Under the pieces are notes generated by a model. That model saw nothing but the letters and a program-made list of their open reading frames with translations, searched no databases and had not been told where the DNA came from. A DNA stretch of 64,000 nucleotides from Methanoplanus limicola DSM 2279 (GTDB taxonomy: Archaea; Halobacteriota; Methanomicrobia; Methanomicrobiales; Methanomicrobiaceae), in the NCBI RefSeq assembly GCF_000243255.1, contig NZ_CM001436.1, positions 1,090,077 through 1,154,076 on the forward strand. The letters are read 5' to 3'. The translations under genes and the position numbers were made by a program. This document shows, piece by piece, positions 1 to 8,536 of this stretch (positions within the stretch are counted from its first letter, which is position 1; each line of letters begins with the position of its first letter).

Positions 1-305
1 GCATCATAGCGTACTGCTGTTGTTTTATTCATCAGAAGAAGTGTTCCGGGAGCATTTTTTGTGCTGTCCCGGTATTCCATACGGTATTCTGAAGGTTTTT
101 TCCAGTCGAAGAAAATAAGGCCGTCTTTTTTTGAGTGATATTCAGACTGATAATCCTCAATTTTGCCTGCATTTTCAAGATACTTATTTTTTAGTTCGCC
201 TGCGTCAGGGTTTTTCTGCCCGCTTTCCGTGCATCCTGCAATAAAAGAGGCTGTTACAAGAAGAAGCACCAGACACAGACATATCAATTTTCCCGGATAT
301 TTCAC
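1..305 (-). CDS. LolA-like lipoprotein, 5' part (partial)
   Basis: This is the N-terminal part of an exported lipoprotein; the gene runs off the left edge. A GTG start at 305 opens a hydrophobic signal segment ending in a lipobox (ASFIAGC) with the lipidated Cys near residue 25. The mature part (FFDWKKPSEYRMEYRD, then LLLMNKTTAVRYDA) resembles archaeal 'outer membrane lipoprotein-sorting' (LolA/COG2834-type) proteins, in which a beta-sheet half-barrel handles lipids or lipoproteins outside the membrane. A G-rich stretch (TGTGGGG) lies 10 bases upstream and an ATG farther up is out of frame, so GTG is preferred. The family call rests on a short segment and is tentative; the lipoprotein call is firm. 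Confidence 0.6.
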   Translation of the reverse strand, partial: MKYPGKLICLCLVLLLVTASFIAGCTESGQKNPDAGELKNKYLENAGKIEDYQSEYHSKKDGLIFFDWKKPSEYRMEYRDSTKNAPGTLLLMNKTTAVRYD

Positions 306-401
306 GATTTAAACCCCACATGAATATTATGCTTTTTTTGAATTAAAATCAGATCAGATATTAACACATTAATCTTTATCATACAGTATTTATGGCTCTC
401 C

Positions 402-980
402 TCAAGCATCGTCTGCATGGGCAAGATAATCCTGTACAGGAGGGAGAGGTTCGCCTTCTACTCTTACATCACCTGTCCTGTATTCGTAGTGGTAATAGTT
501 TCCATTTTTATCGGTGTACGAGGCGCTGTCCACGATATACTCCTCACCGAATGCCCGAACAGATGCTACAACCGAATGCTCGCCTGCTGTCAGAACTATC
601 TCGCTTTCAGAAAAACCCTCAAGATATCCGGTGTAGGAATATATCCCCAAAACTTCGCGGGGATTTTTTATTGTAAAACCTTTAAGAACCATAAGATACG
701 GCTCTCCTTCTATTTTTACAGGAATATTTTCACCTGAAAAAAGCTGATTTCTGATCATTTCTATATCAAGGATCACGAGGTCGCAGTTTTCAATGGTGCC
801 CTGTATATTAAGCTCCGTGCCGTTCTTCTGTGAATGTACAAGCGTAGTTGCACCTGTAAAATCAACAAGCGGAACTTCCGGCATATCTCCCCCGGAATTT
901 ATTATAAAGCAGGTTACAACCAGAATTATCAGTGCCGAAAAAATTCCGGCAGCAATCAGTTTTTTATCAGCCCCTTTCAT
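402..980 (-). CDS. membrane-anchored exported protein, unknown function
   Basis: I do not recognise the family. The protein has one N-terminal transmembrane or signal segment (about residues 8-28) and an extracytoplasmic part of about 165 residues that looks beta-rich and acidic. The ATG at 980 (MKGADKK) overlaps the stop of the upstream gene by four bases (ATGA), which fixes the start and implies translational coupling; an upstream in-frame ATG at 1019 would sit deep inside that gene. The two genes form a small operon. No catalytic motif is visible. Confidence 0.7.
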   Translation of the reverse strand: MKGADKKLIAAGIFSALIILVVTCFIINSGGDMPEVPLVDFTGATTLVHSQKNGTELNIQGTIENCDLVILDIEMIRNQLFSGENIPVKIEGEPYLMVLKGFTIKNPREVLGIYSYTGYLEGFSESEIVLTAGEHSVVASVRAFGEEYIVDSASYTDKNGNYYHYEYRTGDVRVEGEPLPPVQDYLAHADDA

Positions 981-1360
981 GATCTGGCCATAAGAATACA
1001 GTAATAATCCCCGTTCCAAAAAAGGGCCTTTCTTATGTGTTTGCCCTGGCCGTCGGTTTCAACAGAGTATTTTGACATAATCTCGTCTGTCGCTCTTCCC
1101 CGGACAGATGCATGGCTTATAAACTCCCCCCCGTCGCCGTTGATGTTTTCAAAAAGCTCTCTTAAGGAAGGGTATTTGTTGAAATCATCATCTGTTATCT
1201 CTACAATTTCGTAATGAGCCAGGTTCTCTTTTGACACTTTTGCAAGCGACATGGATCCTCCGAGATCGCCTGAGAGCAGGTGCAAAAAGAGCATCAGTCC
1301 CGATGCCAGGATAACCACTACAATTAAAAGCGCAAGTAAAGCTTTCTGTAATTTTTTCAT
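977..1360 (-). CDS. small membrane-anchored protein, paralogue of 54845-55225
   Basis: A short protein with one N-terminal membrane segment (about residues 7-29) and a roughly 95-residue outer domain. The outer domain shares a clear pattern with the product of 54845-55225: an I(S/T)(E/D)xDFxK motif, then P-x-LxELFxxIN, a spaced middle block, and a C-terminal WNxxYYxI motif. This defines a small family present twice in the window. The ATG at 1360 is chosen because the hydrophobic segment follows directly; the upstream ATG at 1414 would add an unlikely polar leader. It is coupled to the next gene by an ATGA overlap. The function is unknown. Confidence 0.7.
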   Translation of the reverse strand: MKKLQKALLALLIVVVILASGLMLFLHLLSGDLGGSMSLAKVSKENLAHYEIVEITDDDFNKYPSLRELFENINGDGGEFISHASVRGRATDEIMSKYSVETDGQGKHIRKALFWNGDYYCILMARS

Positions 1361-1500
1361 ATAAGCATATACTCCGGTTAAAAATTGAGTACAGTCATTT
1401 ATATATTCTCTCACTATGTCCTTGAACTGTTCTTTCAGACAATTGAATTAATTGTATAATTGCGCGATCTATTTTCCCATTGTAAAAAAATAATGGTACT

Positions 1501-1782
1501 TCAGTCTGAAACCGAATAAAACAGGCAGAATGAATCCGAGCCTCCGAAACTGTAATTCTCAGCATCAGGGACGTATTCTTTTAGTTCCGGGCTTTATGAA
1601 ATTGCATTTTCAAATGAAAACTCCGCTTCGCTGATATTGGCAATGTTGAGCAGGACATATCCTTTCAAAAGCCATGCGAGACCATATTCGGGATTGATTT
1701 CAATAGCTTTATCCGCACTTTCCAGAGCTTCATCATACCTGTTGAAGTTATTGTTGTAATACATTCCCAAAGAGATTGACAC
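1501..1782 (-). pseudogene. TPR protein relic with internal stop
   Basis: The region encodes one clear tetratricopeptide repeat (YDEALESADKAIEINPEYGLAWL) and the start of a second (LLNIANISEAEFSFENAI). An in-frame TAA at 1594-1596 interrupts it, yet the same frame stays open for about 30 more codons to the stop at 1501, with protein-like sequence (PELKEYVPDAENYSFGG). There is no good start: the frame closes just upstream of 1782 and only a GTG is available. It is best read as the 3' remnant of a TPR gene that lost its 5' half and gained a nonsense mutation. Confidence 0.6.
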
Positions 1783-1897
1783 AAGAAAGGAATCTGATGA
1801 GGTGTTTTATTTATTGGTGGATGATATTAGAGGAAGGACTTATTATCTCTAATATTTACCTGATGAAATCTGAATATAATGTCCTGAAAGAGAATTA

Positions 1898-2767
1898 TCA
1901 AAGGTAAGGATCTTTCAGAATAACTTCCCCTGTCACTGCATCAATGAGAACTATCCCACCCACAGAGATGTAATTCTTTGGTTTTCCTTTAATATCGACC
2001 CGCCAGAGAAGTTTCTGCTCTGTTCCGGCCGGACAGTCGACAATAAGCCGTGCATCCGATTCAGTCACAACAATTCCGTCAAACTGATCTTTTGCAATCT
2101 CAAGAGCCTCATCTTCACTGATCTCCGGAACAAGTGAAACCTCAGTCTCCCCGCTTATTGCCATATAAGTAATAATCTCTCCCGTTGAAGGATTTAGTGA
2201 GATTAATGCCGAATTTGGGAGGTAAACTCTGTCTTTTATTTCATTAAACGTTATCGAGTATTCTTTGTAAGCCCCGTGATCAAGGAGCTTTGATTCGGTA
2301 ATTTCAAGTTTTTCTGCATTTGATGCAGATGTCTTTTCTGCGATATAGTCACGGGCAATATCCTCTGCGTCCTCAGGTTCTATCCTGACATCAAGAGTCT
2401 CACTCCAGTTAACCGGAAAATGTGCAAGGGTAATCTCCAGAGTTTCCGAATTAACATAATACCTCTCTCCACCATCCGTTGAGAATTTATAATAGTCTCC
2501 ATAATAAGATTCACCAGTGCCTTCATATTTTAAAATCACAGATGAATTAGCCAGAAAATTAATAACAGCGGTTTTTGCAGCATCTTCTCCGGCAATGCCC
2601 GCCAGACTGGCCAAAACACCGGATTCTTCAGAATTACCAGCAGAATATTCTGTTCCACGATCATCTGCGGTCACAATTTCACCTGAATATCCTGATGGGA
2701 CAAAAATCAGAATTAACAGAACCACTGCAAGTGCCAGAAGAACTGTAACTTCACTTTTTATTTCCAT
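1898..2767 (-). CDS. exported PepSY-type protein
   Basis: A 289-residue protein with an N-terminal membrane or signal segment (about residues 8-25) followed by tandem PepSY-like units. The repeated pattern is a helix of the form EDAEDIARDYI or EDEALEIAKDQF followed by strands with xWRVDIKG and a closing VLIDAVTGEVI motif. PepSY domains act outside the membrane as peptidase propeptides or inhibitors. It is a paralogue of the product of 8537-9316, with the same domain order and motifs (EISE..A.EIA..QFD, TEQKLLW). It lies 13 bases after the stop of the upstream exported protein gene, so the two are probably one operon. Its natural partner peptidase is not evident here. Confidence 0.75.
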   Translation of the reverse strand: MEIKSEVTVLLALAVVLLILIFVPSGYSGEIVTADDRGTEYSAGNSEESGVLASLAGIAGEDAAKTAVINFLANSSVILKYEGTGESYYGDYYKFSTDGGERYYVNSETLEITLAHFPVNWSETLDVRIEPEDAEDIARDYIAEKTSASNAEKLEITESKLLDHGAYKEYSITFNEIKDRVYLPNSALISLNPSTGEIITYMAISGETEVSLVPEISEDEALEIAKDQFDGIVVTESDARLIVDCPAGTEQKLLWRVDIKGKPKNYISVGGIVLIDAVTGEVILKDPYL

Positions 2768-2780
2768 AACATTACCTCAT

Positions 2781-3449
2781 TTAAATTGCCGGGAGCGGCG
2801 GCATATAATTGTGATCAATGTCTTTTGATGAATAGATAATATATAGCGGACTCTTACTTTTCACAGCAGATTCGGTTGCCTGAACTGGTTTTATGTATAT
2901 GCCATAATTATCACCAGACTCAGACTGAAAATTGATATTGAGGATGAAAAAACTGAGGCCATTTTCATCTTTTTTACTGAGATCCGTGCCTTCGGCAAGA
3001 AGTGCCACTGCACTCTCAGAGTCATTGATATAATAGATTATGGCAGAATATGTATCCGCACTCATATTTTTTTTGTTAATGCTGCTGTCAATAAAGTTAT
3101 AATTTAAATCATACTCTGTATCATATATTCTTGTGATTAGTGAAGTGGAATTATCCTGATTAAGCCCAAAATCCCTGAACTCTGCAAGATCATAGGTTTT
3201 TACATCCGGAGGTACGCGAATTTCCCCATATTTTTCCGTGATATAATCCGGAAGAGGGTCATCTGCACTGAGTCTTGCTTCAACTGCATCAGTGTAACCG
3301 ACTACCTCACAGACAAGTTCCTGATTTTTTGGATTATCTGTCCCAAAACCACCTATTCCTTGCCCAAAAAAGAAGGCAGCTGTCATTCCAACTATGGCAA
3401 GAATTACTGCTGTAAAACACAACACCACCATCAATAATTTCTTTGACAT
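2781..3449 (-). CDS. membrane-anchored exported protein, unknown function
   Basis: A protein of about 222 residues with one N-terminal hydrophobic segment (about residues 4-28, MSKKLLMVVLCF...) and an extracytoplasmic remainder rich in Ser, Asn, Asp and Tyr. I recognise no family or catalytic motif. The ATG at 3449 is preferred over the one at 3467 because it puts Lys-Lys directly before the hydrophobic stretch. The gene is followed after 13 bases by the PepSY-type gene, so the two are likely co-transcribed. Confidence 0.65.
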   Translation of the reverse strand: MSKKLLMVVLCFTAVILAIVGMTAAFFFGQGIGGFGTDNPKNQELVCEVVGYTDAVEARLSADDPLPDYITEKYGEIRVPPDVKTYDLAEFRDFGLNQDNSTSLITRIYDTEYDLNYNFIDSSINKKNMSADTYSAIIYYINDSESAVALLAEGTDLSKKDENGLSFFILNINFQSESGDNYGIYIKPVQATESAVKSKSPLYIIYSSKDIDHNYMPPLPAI

Positions 3450-3724
3450 CATTAATAATACTCCCATATAATAATTGTTTGATTAGATCCTTTGACATAT
3501 ATCCATATTTATCACTAAAAGCTTGCCGGTATCTCAACTTCCTTCAATCAAACACGGATATTTCTTACCATTTTAAATTTTGGACCTGTATAATTCATCC
3601 TCATTCAGTCCGGGAAATTTATCGCCGGGATATGTCATATCCAAAAAGCCATCAAATATCTCAAAAACTCACATCCCGGGCTTTCCATAACCGATATTTC
3701 AGTCTATTACCACGCAAAAAATAA

Positions 3725-3952
3725 GGCTTTGTATTGATTACCGGAGATAACCTGCTCCGGAAAACTGCACAGAGAAACGGAGTTAATGTTCATGGAATAT
3801 TATGGATTCTTGATGAGTTCGTCATCGCCGGTTGCATATCCTCACAAAAAGCACTAAAATCGCTTGAAAAAATCATAAAAGCCGGCGGACGACTGCCATA
3901 TGAAGAATGCGAAAAGCTGAGGAAAAAATGGGTAAAAATTACCCGGCAGTGA
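3725..3952 (+). pseudogene. PIN-domain protein, C-terminal fragment
   Basis: The frame opens at GFVLITGDN and continues through LLRKTAQRNGVNVHGILW to a Lys-rich end. This is the C-terminal third of a PIN-domain (DUF3368-like, VapC-type) protein; the TGDN motif supplies the last acidic residue of the PIN active site. A TAA at 3722-3724 closes the frame directly upstream and the first two thirds of the domain are missing. A different PIN fragment, N-terminal, lies at 6552-6659 on the same strand. The two do not overlap and about 70 residues between them are absent, so they cannot be proven to be halves of one gene. Confidence 0.6.
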
Positions 3953-4198
3953 CACGGCAACGTTGGATTTTTCAGTGAAAGGGATATTTGAAATATACTA
4001 TCTCAGCTTAAATAAGCTGAAAAGGTAATTTATGTTTAAGGATTTTCAGTCATCACTGGATTTTCAGACAGTGCCTCTCAGTTTCAGGATTGGGAAATAG
4101 ATCAAAAAAATTTATCTCTCAAAATCAAAATGTTCTTTTAAGACGATGTTTTAACAATACATTATCAGAATTAAAATTCATGAGAGGAAACAGCAGGG

Positions 4199-5349
4199 AT
4201 GAATGAGGATAATTATAAAAGCACAAAAGAGATGATGAATTCAGCATCTAAAAACAGATTAGTCCATGAAGAGAAAGGGGGTGTAGAACTTCCACTTTTA
4301 GACGAAGTCCGTAATCTGATAATAACGGCCAGAAGAACCGCGGCACAAAATATAAACATCCTTCAGGTGATCACAAACTTTGAGATTGGAAGACTTATCA
4401 TTGAAAATGAGCAGTCCGGAAAAATAAATGCAGAATATGGAAAAATACCCATATTCAGCTTTCAAAAAGTCTAACTGAAGAATTTGGAAGGGGATTTTCA
4501 AAAAGCAATCTTGAATATATGCGCAGATTTTTTGTAGAATACAAAAATGAATTCACTGAAATTTCCCAGAAAGCGTCCGGGGAATCTGATTATTTAAGAA
4601 GTCCTGTAGCAATCGCCCAGACACTGTCTGGGCAATTAAGATTACCAAATCTTAGCTGGTCTCACTATGTATTCCTGATGGGAATAAATAACAGAGATTA
4701 ACGCAGATTCTATGAAATAGAATCCGGAGATAACAACTGGTCGCTTGCAGAATTAAAGCGTCAGTTCAACTCCGGCCTATACGAAAGACTTGTTCTGAGC
4801 AGAGATAAAACGGGAGTTTTAGAGCTATCACAAAACGGCCAGATCATTCAAAAACCCGAAGATCTGATTAAAGATCCATTCGTTCTCGAATTTCTCGGAC
4901 TTGATGAGAGAGAAAGATATTCCGAAAGCGAACTTGAATCCGCAATAATAGACAAATTAGAGAATTTCCTGCTTGAACTTGGAAAAGGATTTTTATTTGA
5001 AGCACGCCAGAAAAGATTCACATTTGACTCTGAAAATTATTATGTCGATCTGGTATTCTATAACAGACTGCTTAGGTGTTATGTCCTAATAGATCTGAAA
5101 ATAGGAAAACTATCGCATGAAAACCTCGGACAGATGCAGATGTATGTCAATTACTATGACAGGCATGTAAAACTGGACGATGAAAAGCCAACAGTCGGAA
5201 TAATTCTTTGCAAAACCAAAAATGATGCACTTGTAAAGCTCACACTTCCGGAAGACGGAAATGTATATGCATCACGCTACCAGCTGTACCTCCCGTCAAA
5301 AGAAGAACTCCGGAAAAAGCTCATAGAATGGTCTGAAGAGAGCACATAG
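4199..5349 (+). pseudogene. YhcG/DUF1016 PDDEXK nuclease gene, broken
   Basis: Three open pieces add up to one DUF1016 (YhcG-type) protein: an N-terminal helical DUF1016_N domain (about 4200-4700) and a C-terminal PDDEXK nuclease domain (about 4790-5340, with YYVDLVFYNRLLRCYVLIDLK as the core). Two lesions break it. First, a one-base loss in an A-run near 4440-4445 shifts the frame; adding one A restores EYGKNTHIQLSKSLTEEFG. Second, a TAA at 4699-4701 follows MGINNRD, after which the same frame continues as RRFYEIESGDNNWSLAEL. These proteins usually work in restriction-like or other defence settings. The gene lies upstream of an XRE-ImmA gene in an island that is generally decayed. Confidence 0.8.
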
Positions 5350-5456
5350 TAAGAGAATATCACCGCCCAAAAACATCCGGATTAACAGGACAATTTTCTT
5401 AGAAAAAACCATTGAATAACCAAAGGATGCTTTTAAGTCACACATAACTCTTATTA

Positions 5457-5492
5457 GTTTACAAATTATATGATAAACCCAAGCTTGTAAAC
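5457..5492. promoter_or_regulatory. inverted repeat, probable operator of the XRE-ImmA gene
   Basis: A perfect 8-base inverted repeat, GTTTACAA at 5457-5464 and TTGTAAAC at 5485-5492, is centred 28 bases apart just upstream of the start at 5513. The spacing (about 2.7 helical turns) and position suit autoregulation by the helix-turn-helix protein encoded directly downstream. This is inference from position and symmetry. Confidence 0.45.
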
Positions 5493-5512
5493 CAAAAGGC
5501 AAGGTGGTTATG

Positions 5513-6559
5513 ATGAATCAGATAGGCGAGAGAATACATGCAGCCCGTAAAGGCAAAGGGCTTAGCCTCAGGGCAATGGGAGAGATAATAGGTGTATCAC
5601 AGACTGCGGTCTCAAAATATGAAAAGGGTGAGATTGTACCGGATTCCGGAATGCTGATCAGGATTGCTAACAGCACCAGTAAAAGTCCGGACTTCTTTTT
5701 CAGGCAGAATAAAGTTAAATTACTGGAACCAAACTACCGCTGCAGAAAAAGCCTTGGAAAAAAAGAACAGGACATTATCCATGCAAAAACTGTTGACTGG
5801 CTTGAGAGATATCTGGAAATAGAGCATATCAGTGATGAGAAAATTGAGATTGATCTCCCGGATAAGAAGAACTGCCACGCAGATACTCTTGCAGATATTG
5901 AAAATATCGCCGTTAAAATCAGAAAACACTGGAATCTGGGGTTAGATCCAATAGATAATTTAATTGACAGTTTTGAGATGCACGGAATAAAAGTCGGACT
6001 TATTGATGCAGACAGCAGATTTGATGCACTTACTTTCCGGCATAACAGTCAGCCCGTAATAGCGGTTGCAAAAAACATTCCCGGAGACAGACAGAGGTTC
6101 AACCTTGCGCACGAACTTGGCCACATAATTCTTGATTTAAACCCGGAAATTGATGAGGAAAAAGCGGCACACAGATTTGCCGGAGCATTTCTGATTCCGG
6201 AAGAGATGATAAAATATGAACTCCGGGAGAAGAGAAAATCAATTGATATAAACGAACTCTACCGCCTGAAGCATAAATATGGCATCAGCATGAAGGCTCT
6301 TGTGCATCGTGCCGCCGATCTGGAAATAATTCCTGACAAAGTTGCAGTCAGGTATTACAGAGAATTTTCAAAGAAAGGATGGAATAAAAAAGAGCCGGGC
6401 CGGCCATTCCCAGGCGAAAGGCCGTCACATATGGAACTATTAATCCTGAGAGCACAGGCTGAGGAAAAAATTACCAGAAACCGGGCAGCAGAACTTTTCG
6501 GTGAACCACTGACAAACATCCTAAACGATGGCAGTGAACAGAAGGTGGTAAATGGATAA
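5513..6559 (+). CDS. XRE-family regulator fused to ImmA/IrrE metallopeptidase
   Basis: A 348-residue two-domain protein. Residues 3-60 form a Cro/CI-type helix-turn-helix (GERIHAARKGKGLSLRAMGE ... VSQTAVSKYEKGE). The second domain is an ImmA/IrrE zinc peptidase with HELGH at about 200-204 and a downstream helix EEKAAHRFAGAFLIP. Such proteins cleave or bind repressors and regulate mobile or toxin-antitoxin modules. A Shine-Dalgarno-like AGGTGG at 5502-5507 favours the ATG at 5513 over ATG 5510 or GTG 5504. The 3' end overlaps the start of a PIN-domain gene by eight bases, the usual arrangement of ImmA-PIN toxin-antitoxin pairs, but that PIN gene is truncated here. The protein itself appears intact. 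Confidence 0.85.
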   Translation: MNQIGERIHAARKGKGLSLRAMGEIIGVSQTAVSKYEKGEIVPDSGMLIRIANSTSKSPDFFFRQNKVKLLEPNYRCRKSLGKKEQDIIHAKTVDWLERYLEIEHISDEKIEIDLPDKKNCHADTLADIENIAVKIRKHWNLGLDPIDNLIDSFEMHGIKVGLIDADSRFDALTFRHNSQPVIAVAKNIPGDRQRFNLAHELGHIILDLNPEIDEEKAAHRFAGAFLIPEEMIKYELREKRKSIDINELYRLKHKYGISMKALVHRAADLEIIPDKVAVRYYREFSKKGWNKKEPGRPFPGERPSHMELLILRAQAEEKITRNRAAELFGEPLTNILNDGSEQKVVNG

Positions 6560-6659
6560 TCCTAAAGAGGTCTGGATAAGTGACACCTGCATCATCATCG
6601 ATCTCTTCAATGCAGGAATACTAAACCATCTCTTTAGTCTTGGTTACTCCATTAAAACC
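6552..6659 (+). pseudogene. PIN-domain protein, N-terminal fragment
   Basis: ATG at 6552 overlaps the XRE-ImmA stop and begins MDNPKEVWISDTCIIIDLF, the first strand of a PIN domain with its catalytic Asp, then continues to LFSLGYSIKTT. There the sequence meets, at about 6659, a segment duplicated at 12396-13442 and the PIN reading is lost. The truncation point therefore coincides with the edge of a duplicated block. It was probably the toxin partner of the upstream regulator. Confidence 0.6.
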
Positions 6660-7196
6660 ACCCTCTTTAGTTAACAGTTCGAGATTTGAGGCAAATTTAT
6701 CTCCAAGATTAAATCCCTTTTCCTGATAATATATACGAAGCTGTTCAAAACTGAGATCCTGTCGTGGGGACCTTATATTACCGATGGAATTGCGAACCCG
6801 TTTTGCAAACAATTCTTTGATCATACGTGCCGGCATTGGATCACTTGCACTGCCAATCCGGATGAAGCATCCCTTTTCTGTCATCCCATATTTCCGGAGA
6901 TAATATGGCTTCTCAGAACCACCAGCCAATACAATCCTGACGAGATCTTTTCCATTCCGCAATTCATGAATAACATCAAATAACCCAAGGCATGACGGCC
7001 GGATATTGTTTCTTAACCTATCCTTAACCTTTAGCTGGATCTCATCAGCGTCACTCAGACCGAACACATTTCCCGCCTTATCAATCCCCAGATAAATAAC
7101 ACCACCTTCAGATGTATTTAAAAAGGCCACAACCTCCTTTTCAAGAGATTCCGTTAACTCCTGTTTATACTCAATGCGGTTGGATTCTGTCATCAT
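6659..7196 (-). pseudogene. AlbA_2 ATP-binding gene, 5' part only
   Basis: The N-terminal 179 codons match, nearly base for base, the larger gene at 11587-13075. The visible domain is AlbA_2 (Schlafen-type, 'divergent AAA_4'): NRIEYKQELTESLEKEVVAF, then GGVIYLGIDKAGNVFGLSD. After LELLTKEG the two copies part company at about 6659; the C-terminal HATPase_c_4-like and winged-helix parts are missing and the frame runs a few codons into PIN-gene sequence. This copy lacks the small insertion that interrupts the other copy, so the start ATG (7196 or 7193) and N-terminus here show the original form. Confidence 0.8.
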
Positions 7197-7437
7197 CTTC
7201 TCCCTATAATTAATCAGGATATTTTCGTAATCTCCCTCTGTAAAATCCCATCTAAACGAACAATAAAATGCTAATCACTCACAGTGATCAGAGTTATTCG
7301 TCTCAAAACTAAAATAAATTCCTCTGATTTCCATCAGGCAATATTATAATCAGGACATGTACAAAAAATGATTCTGATAATCCGTGCGCAATATTGTTAA
7401 TTAGGAAGAAAAAATAAAAGCAAAAACCCAAAAAAAG

Positions 7438-7563
7438 TTATTTGGCCTGGGTTTTGGCCCGGATATTTTTGAGACGGACGATTTCGTCCCTTTCCATCTC
7501 ATCAAGCCTCATTTTAATGAAGTCACGTGCTTCGGAAAGTTCGGGGATTACCTTGAACTCCAG
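7438..7563 (-). pseudogene. atpD 3'-end fragment A (42 codons)
   Basis: The last 41 codons plus stop of ATP synthase subunit D are present without the rest of the gene; compare the intact gene at 15378-16010. The match begins at the stop codon (TTA on the plus strand) and ends abruptly at 7563, 31 bases before the 3' end of the winged-helix gene at 7595-8089. It is one of three partial atpD ends in the window. Confidence 0.9.
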
Positions 7564-7594
7564 GAGCAGCAGTAACATGACATTATAGAAGACA

Positions 7595-8089
7595 TTACAG
7601 ACCATACCTCTTCAATATTTGAGAATATTTTTTCCTCCGGTAAAATATGACTAAAAAAGCAATACAAACCAATAAAAATAATTCTCCAATAAAGAAAAAT
7701 AAAGGTTCATGCATAATTGGCTGAAAATCAGACTTAACTACAAAACCCTTTATATAAATCACAATAGAAAATATTGAAACTGTAAACAAAATAAGTGAAG
7801 AAAGCACAAAAAATACATTATATTTTTTAGCAGGATTTAGTATTGCCTTCCCTGAGGCTGAAAGTGAATAATACTTCCATTTGTGGCCATCTTCCCTTTT
7901 ATCCACAAAACCTGACTCAACAAGTTGAGCCAGATGCTGATGGACAGTTGAATTAGAATAATTCAATGTACTCGCAATCTCAGTAACGGTCATATTTCGC
8001 ATATTAAGCAGCTTTAAGATCTGTACCCTTGAAGAAGATGATAATGCTCCAATCTTCTTGGAATCAAGAATGATTTCATCAATTATCAT
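7595..8089 (-). CDS. winged-helix regulator with two membrane segments
   Basis: The N-terminal 90 residues form an ArsR-like winged helix (SSSSRVQILKLLNMRNMTVTEI, then STVHQHLAQLVESGFV and a wing EDGHKWKYYSLS). The C-terminal half holds two predicted transmembrane helices (about 95-118 and 130-152) and a basic tail. It should be a membrane-tethered transcription factor. The product of 13481-13957 is a paralogue with the same architecture, and each gene ends next to a short atpD fragment. ATG 8089 is chosen over the TTG two codons upstream. A TATA-like TTATATAG lies about 25-30 bases upstream of the start. Its likely target is the exported-protein operon at 8537-10951. Confidence 0.75.
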   Translation of the reverse strand: MIIDEIILDSKKIGALSSSSRVQILKLLNMRNMTVTEIASTLNYSNSTVHQHLAQLVESGFVDKREDGHKWKYYSLSASGKAILNPAKKYNVFFVLSSLILFTVSIFSIVIYIKGFVVKSDFQPIMHEPLFFFIGELFLLVCIAFLVIFYRRKKYSQILKRYGL

Positions 8090-8352
8090 TAACAATTACA
8101 TAATACAAAGATACTATATAACCTATCGGAAATAATACCAATATTGACAATTAATTATAGAAAAAAGATGGTGCTAGTGATTCGTCATAGTATAGAACCT
8201 TGACGTTTATGAATTATCGGAGTGAAACGAAGATGATTCCAAAACGTGCACTCTTATAACACTACATAGCACTTAGCACATTTTCTGGATAATTCCGGTG
8301 TATATTCCTGAAAGTTTACCATGTATTATAATTAGAATCTCACTAACACTAT
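8090..8352. other. intergenic region upstream of winged-helix gene
   Basis: No gene is evident in these 263 bases. The part next to 8089 carries the leftward TATA-like element of the winged-helix gene. The remainder is AT-rich with no clear ORF or repeat, and ends at the target duplication of the small element at 8361-8527. Confidence 0.4.
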
Positions 8353-8360
8353 AAATTTAG

Positions 8361-8527
8361 GGCTCCTCGCTAAATCCTGTGGGTAGTTATCAAAGGTTCC
8401 AACAAATCACTTGTTTTTTTGCAGGATTCTAATAGATTATTTTAGCTAAATGCAGTATCCATAGATTTTGTGGTCGAATTGGTTATTCGACCGATCAAAT
8501 TTTACCCACACCAAACAGCGAGGAGCC
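8361..8527. mobile_element. ISL3-like MITE (167 bp) with 8-bp target duplication
   Basis: The ends are inverted repeats: GGCTCCTCGCTAAATCCTGT on the left, then GGGTA; and on the opposite strand GGCTCCTCGCTGTTTGGTGT, then GGGTA. These resemble ISL3-family termini (GGCTC...TGTGGGTA). Both sides are flanked by the direct repeat AAATTTAG (8353-8360 and 8528-8535), exactly eight bases, the length expected for ISL3. There is no ORF, so it is a non-autonomous miniature element. It inserted one base beyond the stop codon of the PepSY-type gene and could supply or disturb the end of that transcript. Confidence 0.85.
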
Positions 8528-8536
8528 AAATTTAGT

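Larger units (their letters stand above)
6659..7563. repeat. duplicated block, copy 1 (AlbA_2 5' part + promoter + atpD end)
   Basis: This stretch repeats at 12396-13442 almost unchanged, apart from scattered substitutions and a 142-base insertion in the second copy. It contains the 5' part of the AlbA_2 gene, a 240-base upstream region with no gene (7197-7437), and the 3' end of atpD. It ends where the atpD-derived sequence stops matching after ACTCCAG. Confidence 0.85.

Noticed and set aside
5296-5502. Minus-strand 68-codon frame between the YhcG gene and XRE-ImmA
   Set aside because: Overlaps the nuclease domain coding sequence and the palindromic operator; no RBS or recognisable protein features.
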